This document shows positions 13,605 to 27,200 of a stretch of DNA of 64,000 bases, one piece after another. The DNA comes from Erythrocercus mccallii (taxonomy: Eukaryota > Chordata > Aves > Passeriformes > Dicruridae), in contig VZRG01000527.1 of the NCBI GenBank assembly GCA_013397435.1, positions 62,001 to 126,000 on the forward strand. Reading direction: 5' to 3'. Below the pieces are notes generated by a model, which made no database searches, was not told the DNA's origin, and was given only the letters and a program-made list of their open reading frames with translations. Every line of letters starts with the position of its first letter. The stretch's first letter is position 1. A program made the translations under genes and the position numbers.

Positions 13605-14763
13605 GTGAATGGAACTTAGAAGACAACTGTACTCTTTTGTACTATAAAGTGGGAGAAAGTGTCTTTCCAAGTCATTCAAAGTAAGGAAACTAGAAATACA
13701 AAAAATGCATAATAGTTATGTGTGAATAAAAAAATTAGATGCTGGAAAATGAATCTTCTCTTTAAGTAATGTACTTTTTTTTTTTTAATTACGTAAATTC
13801 TAGCCAAGAATCAAATTTAAGACTTTTTAATGAAAGTGCTGCCTTAAATGTGAACCATAAAAGTCAATGTCAGTAGAAATAACTGAGGAGACACATGACA
13901 CTACACAAAAGTCCAGCTCTGGTATCAGAGTTTTTACAGATATTAGAGTGCATCATTTCCCTAAGTAAAAAGTAATGATTCACAGCTACATAAGCATGCT
14001 TTCCAGAGGAAAGGAAGAGTGGTCTCTTCAGTTTGTCAGACTGCCCAGGTTTAAACCAAAAACAACAAGAACAGCTGCTGCTTCAGCAACAAGAGCAACA
14101 CAAATCTATATTGATTGATAATGAAATATTTATTTTGTTTTCTAAAGAAAAACTGGAGTAATAAAATGTTGAGATTTTCAGTGTTTTAAAATGAAGCAGT
14201 AGCTTCTAATGCAAGAAAATAACAATTTCTTTTTAAAAGGGTTTTTTCTCCCTACTTTGAAAAAGGGTCAGAACTTGTCTTCAAGAAGGCTGAGAACGCT
14301 GGTCTTCATAATTCTGTCCCTCTACTCTGAGCTGTTGTACTTGAAAGCCTCAACAGAGATGACCATGAGCTTACACTGATATATCTTCATGCACTGCATT
14401 TTTTAGAACAGGGAGATTACTTGCTTCTCATGAAACTATATCTGGTCTTTCTGGACCTTCTGGACAGAAGGTCACATAAATACCAAAATGACAACTCAGA
14501 TTTGAAATCACAAGAGAAGAAAGCTTCTGCTACCGCTTGTGTTTCTGCCAGAAATTTTACAGTTGACACAAAAATTTAAAATACTTTTTTTAATAAATTG
14601 TTTTCCAGGGTGTTTCAGGATTAGTTTTGTTTTCTTCTAAAAATAATCACAGATTTGAATGGACATCAGGAGGTCAGCTGGTGTTGATAGTTGCTCAAAG
14701 GGCCAGCTTTGATTAGACTTATGTCCCATAGTAATCACTCAACAAGAGGAAAAAAGACAATGT

Positions 14764-14832
14764 AAATATGAAATATTTGAAATATTATTAAATATTTGAA
14801 ATATTTGACATACTTGAAATATTTGAAATATT
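14764..14832. repeat. Short tandem repeat, unit about 9-10 bases (AAATATTTG)
   Basis: Roughly seven imperfect copies of AAATATTTG/GAAATATT lie head to tail, broken once by ACATACTTG. The unit contains the self-complementary AAATATTT, so the array can fold on itself. Confidence 0.85.
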
Positions 14833-16383
14833 ACCTGTTACAATTAAAAAAAACTACAACAAGCAGAAGTGATGACAAAAACGACAGTTAGTCCTCAGAG
14901 GTAAATAAATAGATTATAAACAGCTATAAAATACACATATTGACAAGATGTGAACTATATTGTAATGAGGGCATTCTTTTGAAGCATAATGAAAGACATG
15001 TCCAAAGATCTGATGCATTATTTCTAAGAATTAGAAGAGTGTGCGCAGAAAAAAAGTAGTATACAACAGGGTCATTCAGCAGCTGGTAGGCAGGCTCTGG
15101 CACTCCACAGTAACAAATGAGCTTGCAACCTGTTTTTGCACCTCTAAAGCTCAGGTTTGTAATCTCATTTAAGATAACAGGAGGGTTGGGTTGTTGTCTT
15201 GTAAAGGAGGGAGCAGAGCATTTCTTGCATTCTTCTAAATACAATTTTTTTTTTACTCTTCATTAAGTTATTACATTTTGTTCATTTTAAAAAATTCACA
15301 ACAAACTGTGCTCTATGAGGCATCAGACAATTGAAACCTCCAGTGGCTGCTAAAACCAGCAATTGTAACAAATGTATCAGAGCTATGGCTATGCTAGGAA
15401 CTTGAAAAATCTTGCAAAATCTATTAAATATTCAGATCCCTTTTTCCTTTTTTTTTCTTTTGAAGAGATTTTATTCATGATCAAAGCAGAATATAAACTT
15501 ACAAAACAAGGGAAGGCTCATATTAGAATTGTGTAAATGTGTCTGCTAAGTGCTTTCAGTGAAAGATACTAAAATATGTGGAAAAATATGTGAAAAATGC
15601 TTAGGACTACAGGGTTGATCTCAGGTCTGGAATAAAAATACCTTGCACTGACAGATTTAGACCATACAATTTGTTGAGTCTGTCAAAAGAAATGGGAGCT
15701 GGAACTTGGTTATAGCATGGGACTGCTTTGAAAGGAAGAAAATAAGTACAAACACCTCTATAATATGCAGAAGAAGTACACCAAGAAACAGAATTTGGCA
15801 CTGAAGCTAAACAAATTAACATCTAAAACTCCAACTTGTATTTTTTCATTTGCCTTCCAAAAGAAAGGAATTGTATTGTGTCTGTCTTGTCTGTCTCTCC
15901 CTCTCCATTTGTGCTTGAGTCTCTTGATAAATTGCCAGCACATTTGGAACAGAAGAAGATTCATTGTATCAGAAATACTGCCTTAAAAATTACTAAGTCT
16001 CTGCAAAATGCAGGAAAATAAGAAGAGGAAGACTGTGTGGATTCTCTCCAAGATGGGAAAGACATGCACTCGCTTCCCATCAGTCTTTAATGAATGCCCA
16101 CTGGAAGAGTTGCTATCCATGCTATAAATTTAAGGAAAAATTTCCATTACAGCTAACATGCTAATAAACACCCAAGAATCTGAATTAGAGAGATAAATCC
16201 ACAAGGACAAAAGATGCTTCTACTACTTGCAGAGTTAAACCAGATAAAAAATTAGGATGGTTAAACTAGAGAAAAATAAAAAGGGAAGAAATGTACCCCC
16301 TTAATTTATTGCTATTTCCTATAGGGTTTTTATGCACACATGGTAGGAGCTTTTCTCCTGGACAGTCTCACATCTGCACTGAG

Positions 16384-16858
16384 TGGAACACCAAAGGATA
16401 GAGGAATGGGGGAAAAAAAAGCATCGCAACTGAAGAGTCATTGTACCATTAGAAAAGGCACTTGTCGCTGTTGGACACAAAATGAAGAGCTTGACTCCAG
16501 GGTAGAAAAGAATCACAAAGGCTTTATTTACAAGTTGCCCTGCCTTTTTATAACATGCTGCGCTAAGAAAGTCATATCATCGGTCAGTAGAATAGACATC
16601 TCTCTCCATTGGTTAAGTAACAAAAACAACACCTTGGAGAGGGATTGCCATGAGAACCTAGAAACGTTATGAAAAACAGAAAAGTTGTTTACATGCACCA
16701 TCCTTGAGAGAATTAATTTTCTCAAGGGAACAAAAATCAGCTACTGACAAACTGAAAACTTTACAGACTCAGAAAATCAGACCCACGGGCACTAGCTGTG
16801 CTTCTCTGAAAGGGGTTGGGAAAAAACCCAGGACAATGGGTTACTGCCCAAATCAGTG
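16384..16858 (-). mobile_element. Endogenous retrovirus LTR with alpharetrovirus-like layout (ends approximate)
   Basis: On the minus strand the order is a CCAAT box (plus-strand CCATTGG at 16616-16622), a TATAAAA box (16546-16552), and an AATAAA signal (16523-16528) only about 20 bases further on, followed by a U5-like stretch. TATA and poly(A) signals this close imply a very short R region, as in avian leukosis-type and other class II LTRs. TGTCCTGGGTTTTTTCCC near the minus-strand 5' end (16835) is wording seen in bird ERV LTRs. The suggested ends rest on TG...CA termini with imperfect flanks CTGAG/GTGAG, which is weak. No internal viral genes are visible beside it, so it is probably a solo LTR. 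Confidence 0.65.
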
Positions 16859-17705
16859 AGATGTTTAGTCATGCACACCCCAAGACTGTGGCTGAGCTAT
16901 GACCCTGGTACTATCCTCAGTTTTTCAGCATCATCATAGTCCTAGATTGTATAGAGGTCCCTTATGCATTGTTATTAGTGTGAACTGCGAGGTGAATTGA
17001 TCTTAAATAACTTAAGTGGCCACTAGACTTCATTACAAACACTCACTTATAGCAATAGCAATGAGGTTTCATTCCTGTTGACCTGGAAGTCCAATATTTT
17101 CTTTACAGCCCACTTTGTTTATCTTTCAATGGGTTCACTTACAGTTTCATGGGTCACTCACTGACAAATAACAAGGAAACTTTACTTTTGGAGGACTGTA
17201 CAATATTAGTAGTAAAAAATCTGAGCTGCTATGGAAAAAAAATGAAATTTTTAAAGCCTAAACTGTTTCTTGATTTGAAGTACAGACTATCTAGCATTAA
17301 TGTGTGGTCATTTGCCTTTGCCAAAATCATATTTTAATTGGCTTCTCTCACAAAACCAGTACACTACCAAATACTAGTTCTAAATTTTCCACATGCCCTT
17401 ATGTGTCTGAAGGAGAGACAATAAACAGAATATTCATTTGATGCATCATAGAGTTTGAAAGGGAGTACAGCAGAGAAAAAACAAAGAAATGTGAAGGCTA
17501 CAAATGTTAATTCTTGTATATTGCTGGTCCAGGACACTAACAGTGCTTTCAAACAAAATGGATTCCATCCAATGGCAGAGTTGCTGGAATACGATACAGG
17601 GTTCTCCATTAGTTGGTTAAGCTATTTTAACAACAGGGATTGTTAAATGATAGAGATTGTCATTGCAATTGTAAAACTATACAGAGAAGAAAAAAGAAAA
17701 GAAAA
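16859..17705. other. Spacer between the two LTRs
   Basis: This stretch holds no recognisable gag, pol or env remains and no primer-binding-site wording. It appears to be host sequence, not a provirus interior. Confidence 0.5.
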
Positions 17706-18162
17706 TGTTGCAGTTGTGGGTTGCCTGAGACAAGACTTTTGGGTTCCCTGATTTCAGGGCAAATGTGGCACAGAAAAAAGGGGTGGGTGCAATGAAGTGC
17801 CCAAAAAGTAAGATCACTTTAATAAGAAATAAAATAGGGACGATGTCCAGAAACTGGACACAGAACTCTGAGGACAAAAGCTGTACACCGTATGGGGGCA
17901 AACACCAAAGAGCAGAAATGAGGGGGGAGTGGCAATATATAGGCTTGGGGGTAGAGGGTTCTATAAACATGACCAAAGAGGGAATATGGACAATCAGTAG
18001 GGGAGCAGAACCTGGGTTCATTGACATAATAATAGCAAAGTCACCTGGGAGGAGATCTCTGTCTCAAGTTAAACAAATGCCTCCCAGGGCTTGAAGCCAA
18101 GGTCTGGCTTACCAGGGGTGAGATCTGGCTGGCCCTGTGCCTCTGCCAGGCTGATGTCCACA
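17706..18162 (-). mobile_element. Solo LTR with 6-bp target-site duplication
   Basis: The segment starts TGTTGCAG and ends GTCCACA on the plus strand (TG...CA), and is flanked on both sides by AGAAAA (17700-17705 and 18163-18168). A 6-bp duplication is typical of ERVK/class II integration. Minus-strand orientation is suggested by a TATA-like CCTATATATTGCC (17931-17943) and an ATTAAA poly(A) variant (17818-17823) about 110 bases downstream. The flank is A/G-rich, so the duplication could partly be chance. I see no coding remains of an internal region on either side. Confidence 0.7.
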
Positions 18163-19215
18163 AGAAAATTAAAGGTTCTAGTTAGCTGCTTCTTTTATTT
18201 CCCCAAGTGTTACCTTTTGCCATATATTAGCCCAAATTAACCCACTTGGTCCACTTCAGTGTATTTTTCAAAAGGCGCAACTGATATCAAAATGTCAGCT
18301 CTTTCTCCTTTCTGTTCCTAAGAAACAGAAAACGTCTAAAAAACCTGCTGCTGGTATTTCCAGTCACTAACAATAGCCAGAAGATTCTTGGCAAAGCTTT
18401 AAATTATTGACTGAAAAGAGATCAGAAGCCATTGTGCAACACTCAGCAGGGGTTGGCTGGAAGTATCTGATGAGTATTAGTAAGGGTTAGATAAGGTCCA
18501 GTTTGCCCTTACAGAGTTATCAAAGTCCTGCATCAAAGTTTTGTCATAGCTCTTATATGAATGACAGCAACAATCTATTTCCACACAGATTTGTGGCAAG
18601 GTTGCAGCCAAAAGACCAGAGCATTTGGGGCTTTCTTCCTTCTCTGATTGGGAGGCAGCAGTCTTCTTCACAGATTGCTGATTTCTCTGAACAGTAGCTC
18701 CATTAATAACTGTCTCTGGTTAAAAGGTTGTACCCACCCCTGCCACGAACAAAATCAAACAGAAAAGCAAATAACACTGAAGATCCATCCACATGAATAT
18801 TCCTTTATATTTATTTTTTTTACAGTAACAATGAAGGAGAACAGCAGAAGTCATTTTTTTCTTGCTATCAGTTTGCCCTAATACAAATCAAGTGGTAATG
18901 GGAGAAATATAGTATTAGCTATCCAAGCATGCAACCAGCCTAGTATGTTCACTCATGCTCTGGAAAAACACAGTGCAGAAATGCTAACATAACTCTTTGA
19001 CTCTTTGACAGTATCTCATGTGCACGGATGGCTAGTAATGTGAAGAAAAGTATGCTCAGAAATTCATTCAATATTCTTCTTGTCCCCATTCACTTGAACA
19101 CTGAGTTCCCAGACAATTATGACCCTCTCAAAGCAACACATACAAATACAGCAGAAGCTTTGGCTGCAAGATTTGCAAAGAAATGAGAGTCCTAATATAT
19201 GGCAATGTGCATCAG

Positions 19216-19249
19216 GCCTTACAGCTTTCTGAGCCTTACAGCTTTCTGA
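19216..19249. repeat. Perfect 17-bp tandem duplication
   Basis: GCCTTACAGCTTTCTGA occurs twice with no spacer. Confidence 0.95.
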
Positions 19250-22200
19250 GGCTTAAATGCAAGACACAATTACAGAAAACAAAAACGAGAAAGAAAACAC
19301 TCAGGTAGGGAAATTAGGATACTGTGAGTCTTATTTTCCGCATATAAATCCACGCCCTAAAATCACTTTCCTATTGTTTTTTCATTTTCCTTGTATATTA
19401 TCTTCAGTGACATAAACGAAGTAAGCCTATATTTATGCCAGAAGGCACATGGCTTTAACATTGAATTGGACACCAATGCAATGGAGAATTTCTTTTTATG
19501 TGTTTTCTTGGGACCATTTTCTCAGGAGCCATTTATGAATTGATATTGAAATCTATTTGTGGATTTGGGAACCACTCAGTGAGGTAACAGAAACAGCTCT
19601 CTGCTATTTCCTATTCTTAGTGTATGGTAATAATGTAAAACTATTATTGACAAAAGATGCTAAATGTCTGTGTTCCCTTCAAAGCATCTTTTCCCATCCA
19701 CACAGAAATTGCCAGCTATCTTTTTGGCTGTTCCTCTCCAGAATTTTTTCAAAATGCAGAGCAAATACAGGTAGAGAAAGGACAGGTCTGAATTCAGACA
19801 AAACTGCTACCACCTGGTTTCCCTGAAACATTTCCAATGATGCAATTTATTGTACTGTCCATTCCAGATATGACTAAAAGCAAAGACCTTGGAGATCCTG
19901 ATTTTGCAAGTGGCCCTGAAAGTTCTTGGAGACCAAGCTGGTCACACAGAACAGCTCCAGAATGATCCCCTCTTCTTGTGGGATTATATAAACATCAATA
20001 AAGAATGCTTACCTGAGACTATGTGAAACTCTCATAATTTCATGATAGAGATTTACACTGTCTTTACAGACAATGGAAAAGTGTCTAAGACAATAAAGAA
20101 TCAGGGTTAATACATTTGGTAATGTCCATTTAGAGACTTATGATGATGTATGGGGCTTGGTTTGTGATAGGTTCCTGATTTTTTTTTTCAGTGTCATGAC
20201 ATTCATTATCATTATTGACCTAAAATTTCAGTAGAGTTTTGTAAATTTTTCAAAATAACATTTCTCTAAGTGCTACTTACTTTTAAAGTTTTCACAGAAA
20301 GAGATGGGTTTTTGCAAAAATCTTTTCCATTATCCCTGTATGCAAAAACATTCTCAGACATTATTCTTTTAGTAATTTTCAATTAACCTATGTAGTCACA
20401 TTAGAATGCTTTATAGACGAGTCTTGCTTGGTTAGTTATATTGCAGCAAACTGTCTTACCTATGTGATTAAAAAATAAATATTAAGCCACCTTAGTCCCA
20501 AAATATGTTACTACATTATTAATGGTTCTTGTTTGCCTGACCTTATAAAAAGATAGTTGATTTTGTTGTTCCAAATAAGTATAAATAATTCAAGGAAGTG
20601 TTTTTATAAGCAGGTTATTACCTATAAGGATGTAGCTTTTAAGACAGCCTTTAGTATAAAATATGTATTACTGCCACATATATTATTAACAGGTACCCAA
20701 AATTGTTAGCACACTACCTTATTACCAGAAAAACAAATGAGAATTCTGATATGAAATACTGCATCAGAAGAGATGGGTGAAAGTAGACAGGTTTTTTTCT
20801 TAAATGCATCTGCTTTCCATTCATGGGAAATGAAACAAACATCAGTGTAAGCACTTCATGGTGTTTTGTCTCATTGTTATAAATTTAGAGATAGCAGGAG
20901 AAAATAAGAACTTGTCTCACAGAAAAAGGAACATAAACCCATGTCTCACTGGCAGGGAAAATCAGCATATTTGCCATCAAGAGGACAATCTGCTATTTGA
21001 TTCCTTTGATGCAGTTCACATTACGACGGTCACAATGTCAGGATTAATTAGACCAGAGAGTGGTATAAATGCCAAAAGAAGAAGTTGCCGTACATCTGTT
21101 CTAATTTATCTCATGGATGTTCCTTCAGTGAGTAAGTGAAGAGTGTGGCTTGGGCCATCTGTGACCCAGTTAGAGAGAGCAGGATGGCCTGTTGCCTTGC
21201 GGGTGCCAGGACAGGAGTCGTGACAGAAAGGTCAAAGATTGCTCTGGAGAGTGCTGGGGAATTTCCACTCGCTCACAAACTGTGACTGGAGAGAGGCAAG
21301 AGAGACTCCCAGATGACCCAAGTGACCTTGGAAGGGAAAATAAAATCTGGATCTTCTCAGGCAATCATCTCTAGGTTAATCTTCTGCCTGTTAGCAAAGG
21401 AATAGACATATTGGTAAGAGTCCATTTATTGATGCAGAAATAGTGCCTGGAAGAAAGCCAGTCAGGAACCCTATGGGAAGAGACAGAAGCACCCTCTTAC
21501 ACCATTTTTAACCGGGACTTAAGACACCAAATAGTAAAGAAGAAAAGATGGCAAACCACTTTGTTTAAAAAGTCAATAAATGTTTTATATTGACCTGTAC
21601 TTTCAGTATAAATTTTATAAAAATAAAATGGAGATGCTTTACAACATGATAAACAATGAGTAAAACGTCTCTGTGTTAGATTGGGTGTCTATGAATTTGA
21701 AAGAAAAGAGCTAGCAATGAGTTAGCAGAGATTCTACATTTGGATTTCTACTGTTGGGTCGTGGAAAACTTGGGGAATGATGTTAAAAATAGCAAAGTCA
21801 TAGTCACCCTCAATATATTTATTACATGCAGCTGCCTTAAAAAAACCAGCACCAAAATTTCAGTTAAATTGGGCCAGCATGAATCTTTTATTTTTTTTTT
21901 TTTAATCTGGTAACGACTAATAAAAATACTGAGAGTTAACACAGAAGAGGACTGGAAAACAATGAGTTAAAAAAACCCAAACTATGTGAGACCTGAGAAA
22001 TAGCTATGTAAACATACAACTGGAGATGAGTTTGTAATAAGCAATAATGGCCATCAAAAATTCAGTGCCATTTTCTGTTGAATAAGCGAAAGGATCACAT
22101 CCTGGGGCTTTAGTTTTCCTCCAGGGGCCGGGAGAGAATTTAGAGAGGTGTAATTAAAAATCATGCTTCTACAGGGATTAGCTGAAGAGAAAAAAAGAGA

Positions 22201-24071
22201 ACAAGGATGGAAAAGAATTAACTAACAGTACTGTAATGCCAATAGGAGAAAACAAGGTACTTAGTTTTACACAAAAAAACCCAATAAACTAATTTTAAAA
22301 AAGGAAAATAGAAGAGGAAGAGACAGTTTTTAATAAGGTATCTACATGACAGGGTATAACTACAAAGGAACAAGGATTTTATAAACTCAGAGATGTTCTG
22401 AATAAAGATGGGGAAGTGCAGAAGTTATATGAAGCAGCAGGAAATTTAAGGATGAGCATTGTGAGAAAGTGTCCCCGAAGTGCCAGTGAAAGTGAAGAAC
22501 AGCCTCTTCAGGAACTGCTGAACCATATGTCTGTAAAAGGCTCCAAAGAAAGCATTAAAAAGACAGTCTGATGGAGCTAACAAGCTTTCATTACAGGTAG
22601 CTAAACTAAATAATACATAACTACAGGTTATTTCCACCACTACACTATACTAATTTTCTATAGCACTTCACTTAATTGAACTAATGAAAAGTGGGAACTT
22701 TCATTCAAAAGCACATTGAAACAGATAGACTTAAAATTGTTCCAGGAAGCTTCTGCTTAACTATTAATTTGCTTTACTAGTTTTACTGAGCAAAAGAGTT
22801 ACCAAAAGATCCTAACCAAGGAGAAAAATGGGAATAATCTCTTGGATTTTGTCACAGACTCAGAGGTAGAAAATAATCTCAACCTTTTTTCATTAAGATC
22901 TGCAATTCACTTGAACCCCAGCAGCTCTGAATAACTATGTCTGCTATGCATCAATAGCTATAATGAACAGCAATTGATAGAAAGCAGAGATTTAGTAGCA
23001 ACTCAGCAATTAAATTGCACAGCTAGTCTTTCTTCTACTGTTCCCTGGTGCATACATTTCTGTTCATTAATCTGCATGTTGATTATGGCCCCTCTGTGAT
23101 ATTGATCTGTGTTTCACGGTCCTCTGTTTGCAAGAACATGTAGTTGTGATGGGCAGCTACAGTACTGTATACACATTGCATTATTGCTGAAATATTTAAA
23201 GCCAGAGAAAGAAATAAAAACTAGTCATCCTTGGACTGATTAAACCTCCTGTATATTTGCTATGACAATATTTTTTCTTCCCTCCAGTTGCTATTAATAG
23301 AAAGAAAAATTAAACAAATTTATACAAAAGAAAAGAGGATAACAGAAACCAATCCCATTTGATTCAAACAATCTCAAAAACAGTATTCTGCAATTTTTCA
23401 ACCAATTTTATGCCTTCACTAGAACTTATTCCTCTAGATATGTTTGTGTGGACAAGTACAAGAAGGCTAATATTTGCCATTTTATTCACTAGTGAAGGCA
23501 TTTCTCTTCCTTTTGCATCCCAGCTCCATATTCTGAATCTTCTGTACTTTTATCTGGATTTGATCTAATGTAACAATTGTTTAGTTTATTTTTTTGTTTC
23601 TTTAAAGAACACACAATCAGAAAAAAAAAGTGCATCTGTGGATTCGTCCCTGCTTGAACTGGGCAGTTATCCTATCGTCTTCTCTGAACATCTACACCAC
23701 CAGACATAAGACTAGAGGGGATAGCTCCAGGCTGGAGCAGGCCCTCACATCACACATGGAAGATGATCCAGAGAGTGACGTAGAGGGACAAACTGAAGGG
23801 CAGATATTTTAAAGTGATAAGAAGGTGTTATAGAAGATTAGCAGGAAAGGGAAAGCTGAATCTTAACACCAAGGCTGCCTGGAAAAAAGTTGCAATGTAA
23901 CAGCATATAATAGCAAAAGAAAAGCAGAGCTGAGGTGTCTGCATCTAAGGAGCCCAATTCTGCCCCTTTGAGAGATAGCTCACTATGTCAGCAAATGTCC
24001 TCTGGTAAGGCACAGGAAATACTCTTTGACTATTTTTCTTCCAGATTTTCTTGTGATGATAAGGGAATCAC

Positions 24072-24229
24072 TGCAAAGAAAGAAATGTTGCTAAAAGGAG
24101 AATAGAAGGAAGCAAAATGACTGAGGAGAAGAAAGCAACTGATAGGGAAAAGAAGGAAAATGTGAAATAAATAGAAGAAAAGCACAAAAAACAAAGGAGG
24201 GAAAGTAACAACCAGAAGAAGGAAAGGTT
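24072..24229. repeat. Purine-rich (A/G) low-complexity tract
   Basis: Long runs of AGAAG, GGAAG and AAAAGG with few pyrimidines on the plus strand extend for about 160 bases. No periodic unit is obvious. Confidence 0.7.
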
Positions 24230-27200
24230 TTCTGCAATATCTGTAAGAATGAAAAGCAAACCAGATGCACTACAAAACCAGTTTGATTATCAATAGTATG
24301 TTTATCTATAATAGGATACTAGCCCAGTCCTGAAATATTCTTGCATTTACATCCAGGGGATTTTTCTGTCCCTTTAAACATTTTCTTTCTGCCACAAATC
24401 AAGAAGAAAATGAGAAATCTTGTTTTATTTTGATTATTTGTGCAAATTGCTAATAATAACCAAGTCAATAACCACTGTTACAATACTGGTGTGAAAATTT
24501 AGCTTTTGGCTTCTTGGTTTTAGTGATTTTGCACAGAGATTTGTACAAGGCTGTCATAAACTTATGTGAGTGCCCTATGAATATAGTTCACTTACTATGA
24601 GATACTCATACAAATCTCTTTCAGGATAACTGTTTGCAAAGATTATTCAATATCTTCTGTTGGTGCTATTCCATTTTATATGGATTGAAATTATTTAAAA
24701 TATGCACTAGGTCAAGAACTATGTGAAAGCTCTGCCTCACTTGCAATGAAGCTAATAACTGAGGTGGCTTAAGACCTTCTTAATCACTGCTTAACTCGAC
24801 ACTTCACTGGAGATTACAAATCAGGCTTGATTAAACTGAACCCATACCTTGGCCACTGGAGTTCCTAGCTTGATGTCTTAATACCAGCAGCCTTTTGCAG
24901 AGAGACAGAAGAGACACCTGTGGACAGCAGCTTCCTAAACTGCCCGACCTGGATCCACTAGAAATTTTCTGACTGAGTATTAATTTTTGACCCAGTAGTA
25001 ATGGGACCCACCCAGGAAGGTCAAGCTCAAAGTGTATCACCTCCAGAGTTAGGCAGAACAGATATTTACCCCTTGCCTTGCTCAGAGAAGTGTCCTGTGT
25101 TTAACAATATCAAATTCTGGTTTTCACTAGCACTCCTTGGGAATTATTGAAATTTTTCCCATAAACAGTCGTTTGTTGAAACAGATCAAAATCCATGGTG
25201 TATTTACACTTTGGTGAAGCAGCGTGTCTTGTTTTCTGCTTTCTGCCCAGCTCCCAAAACACAGAAACACCTCGAGCACAACAATAGACAGCTCTAAATT
25301 AGCTGGAGATTCTCTCTGACAATATTTTTGTTATCAAATGTCTGGCTGTACTTATTTTTCATTCACTGACTCCTTGATTCATTGCCAGTGGTTCCCTGCC
25401 AGTGGAAACATCCACTCCAGTGGATGGCTAGGAGCACTCTGGCTTTAAACTCCAGCCAGATTCCACGGAGCTTAGCTGGCAGGAGCTGCCCGGAAAATGC
25501 ACAGGGTCTAGGGCCAGCATATCCCCTGGGTTAAGCAAGGGCCATGGCAGGTAGCACCACAGAGCAGGACCATGCAGGGGCTCTCTGTTCCCAGGAGCTG
25601 CCAGGGTGTCCCCTCATCAGTTACAAGCTTTTTAAATTTACACCTAGTTTTAGCTGCCATTCACTAATTACATTTTTCTCTTTTTCAAGATATGGTAATT
25701 TCCATACCTGAGTTTTCTGCTTCTATTCTGCATTCAGTTTAGCCAATGCTTGCCTCCTGCTAATTTTTGTATGTCTGATTTCACATCTTCAGTACACTTT
25801 CTTCAGAGGTCATTTCTTTCTGATGTTTTATATTCAGGCATTCTCATTTGTTGGCCTAATATTTGTTTTATGAGTCTCCACTTGATTTACTATTTCTTTG
25901 CTATTGCCTCCACTTTTTTACTGTTATTGCCTTTTGCATGAGACTGACCTTACTCTTTGTGCTGCTGATCTCAGCCTCTAGAACAACCCTTCCTCTTGAC
26001 TTTCATCCTAAATTACCTCTTTCATGTGAAGCCCATTCAAATGCCATTTGGAATTCAGATTTTCTCAGCTTGATATTGCCACAGTAGTTCTTGAGAAAAG
26101 AAAGGCCACCCGTATTTGATTAAAGCCAAAGGGATTGGACAAGCGTGCTGCCAGTTGTCTGTTCCTGCATGGATCAGCCTGATTCCCCCAGCTTGGCAGA
26201 AGTGCCATGCCATTTTAGTGCTGCTGGCAAGCCTCTGACTCCCACTTCCAGTGGCAAACCACAGTGTAAGGCACCACCAGTGTCAGGATGGTTGGCAGAC
26301 CTGGGCATGCTGTACTCGAGAACATGCCATCTTTCACCTTGGCTGTCTCCTTGCTCCTGACAGGTGCAGCTTGCACTTCTCCACATTTAATCTTAGCTGT
26401 GCTCTGTGTTCTGTATTTGTTCATACAGTCTCTCTACATGGATGCACTCTACCCATCCTTTTATTTATTATTTTAAATCTTTTTCAAAAAGCCCAGCCAG
26501 CCTTAGACCCGGAAGGTTGATTCACCATCTGTTCAAAGTGAAAAACATCAGGGTAAATAAAATTTGCATAAGGGGGCTCACAGTAAACAGGCCAAATCTT
26601 TCTAAAATTTGGAGGTAATAACACATCTTAGTCATCCAGTTTTCTTGTATTGAGCACAGCCATTTTGCTTTGCAGTTTTAGACAGTCCTTAATTTTTGAA
26701 CCCTTTCTTCCCTTTCAGCTTAGACTACAGCGTTCCTGAGTTAGACTGAGAGACTTGAGGAGGGAGGAAGGAGAATTAAAAAGTTGAAGGAATGAGCTTT
26801 ACAGAAAAGCTAGTGTTACATATTTTTCCACATCAAAACACAAAGAATGGGCACTGAAATAACCTAAATATTTTTTTTTACAAATAGGTGCCTTCAGGCA
26901 AGTGGATTTTAATCTCAGATGAGAGCTGCATATGGGTTGCCTTACCTCAGAAAATCTGATGCCCTTAATGCTTACACATGTGAAGGGCTAATTTTTCTAC
27001 ATTTTTCTGGGGTACAGAACTGCCTGGAGTTTTGAAACTAGACCTTAATTTGCAGACTAAAAAAACCAAATCTTGATTTACCCGGAATTGCCTTTCACTT
27101 GTTTCCATTTTAAGGGGTGTTTCAGCCCAGAATTTAGAGGATTAAGTTCATCCCTTAATTATTGCAAGTGACCAGGCATTTATCTTCCAGTCTCTAACAT

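Larger units (their letters stand above)
12331..16383. other. Intergenic, only simple repeats
   Basis: Apart from the simple repeats listed separately (12825, 13555, 14764), I see no gene or interspersed repeat in this stretch. Confidence 0.55.

Noticed and set aside
16859..17705. The two LTRs as the ends of one provirus
   Set aside because: Their sequences differ throughout, and the DNA between them shows no viral coding remains.
17677..18094. Frames of 116 and 109 codons on opposite strands
   Set aside because: They lie over the solo LTR and do not resemble retroviral proteins.
25390..25620. A CpG-island promoter
   Set aside because: The block is G+C-richer but CpG is rare, and no exon follows.
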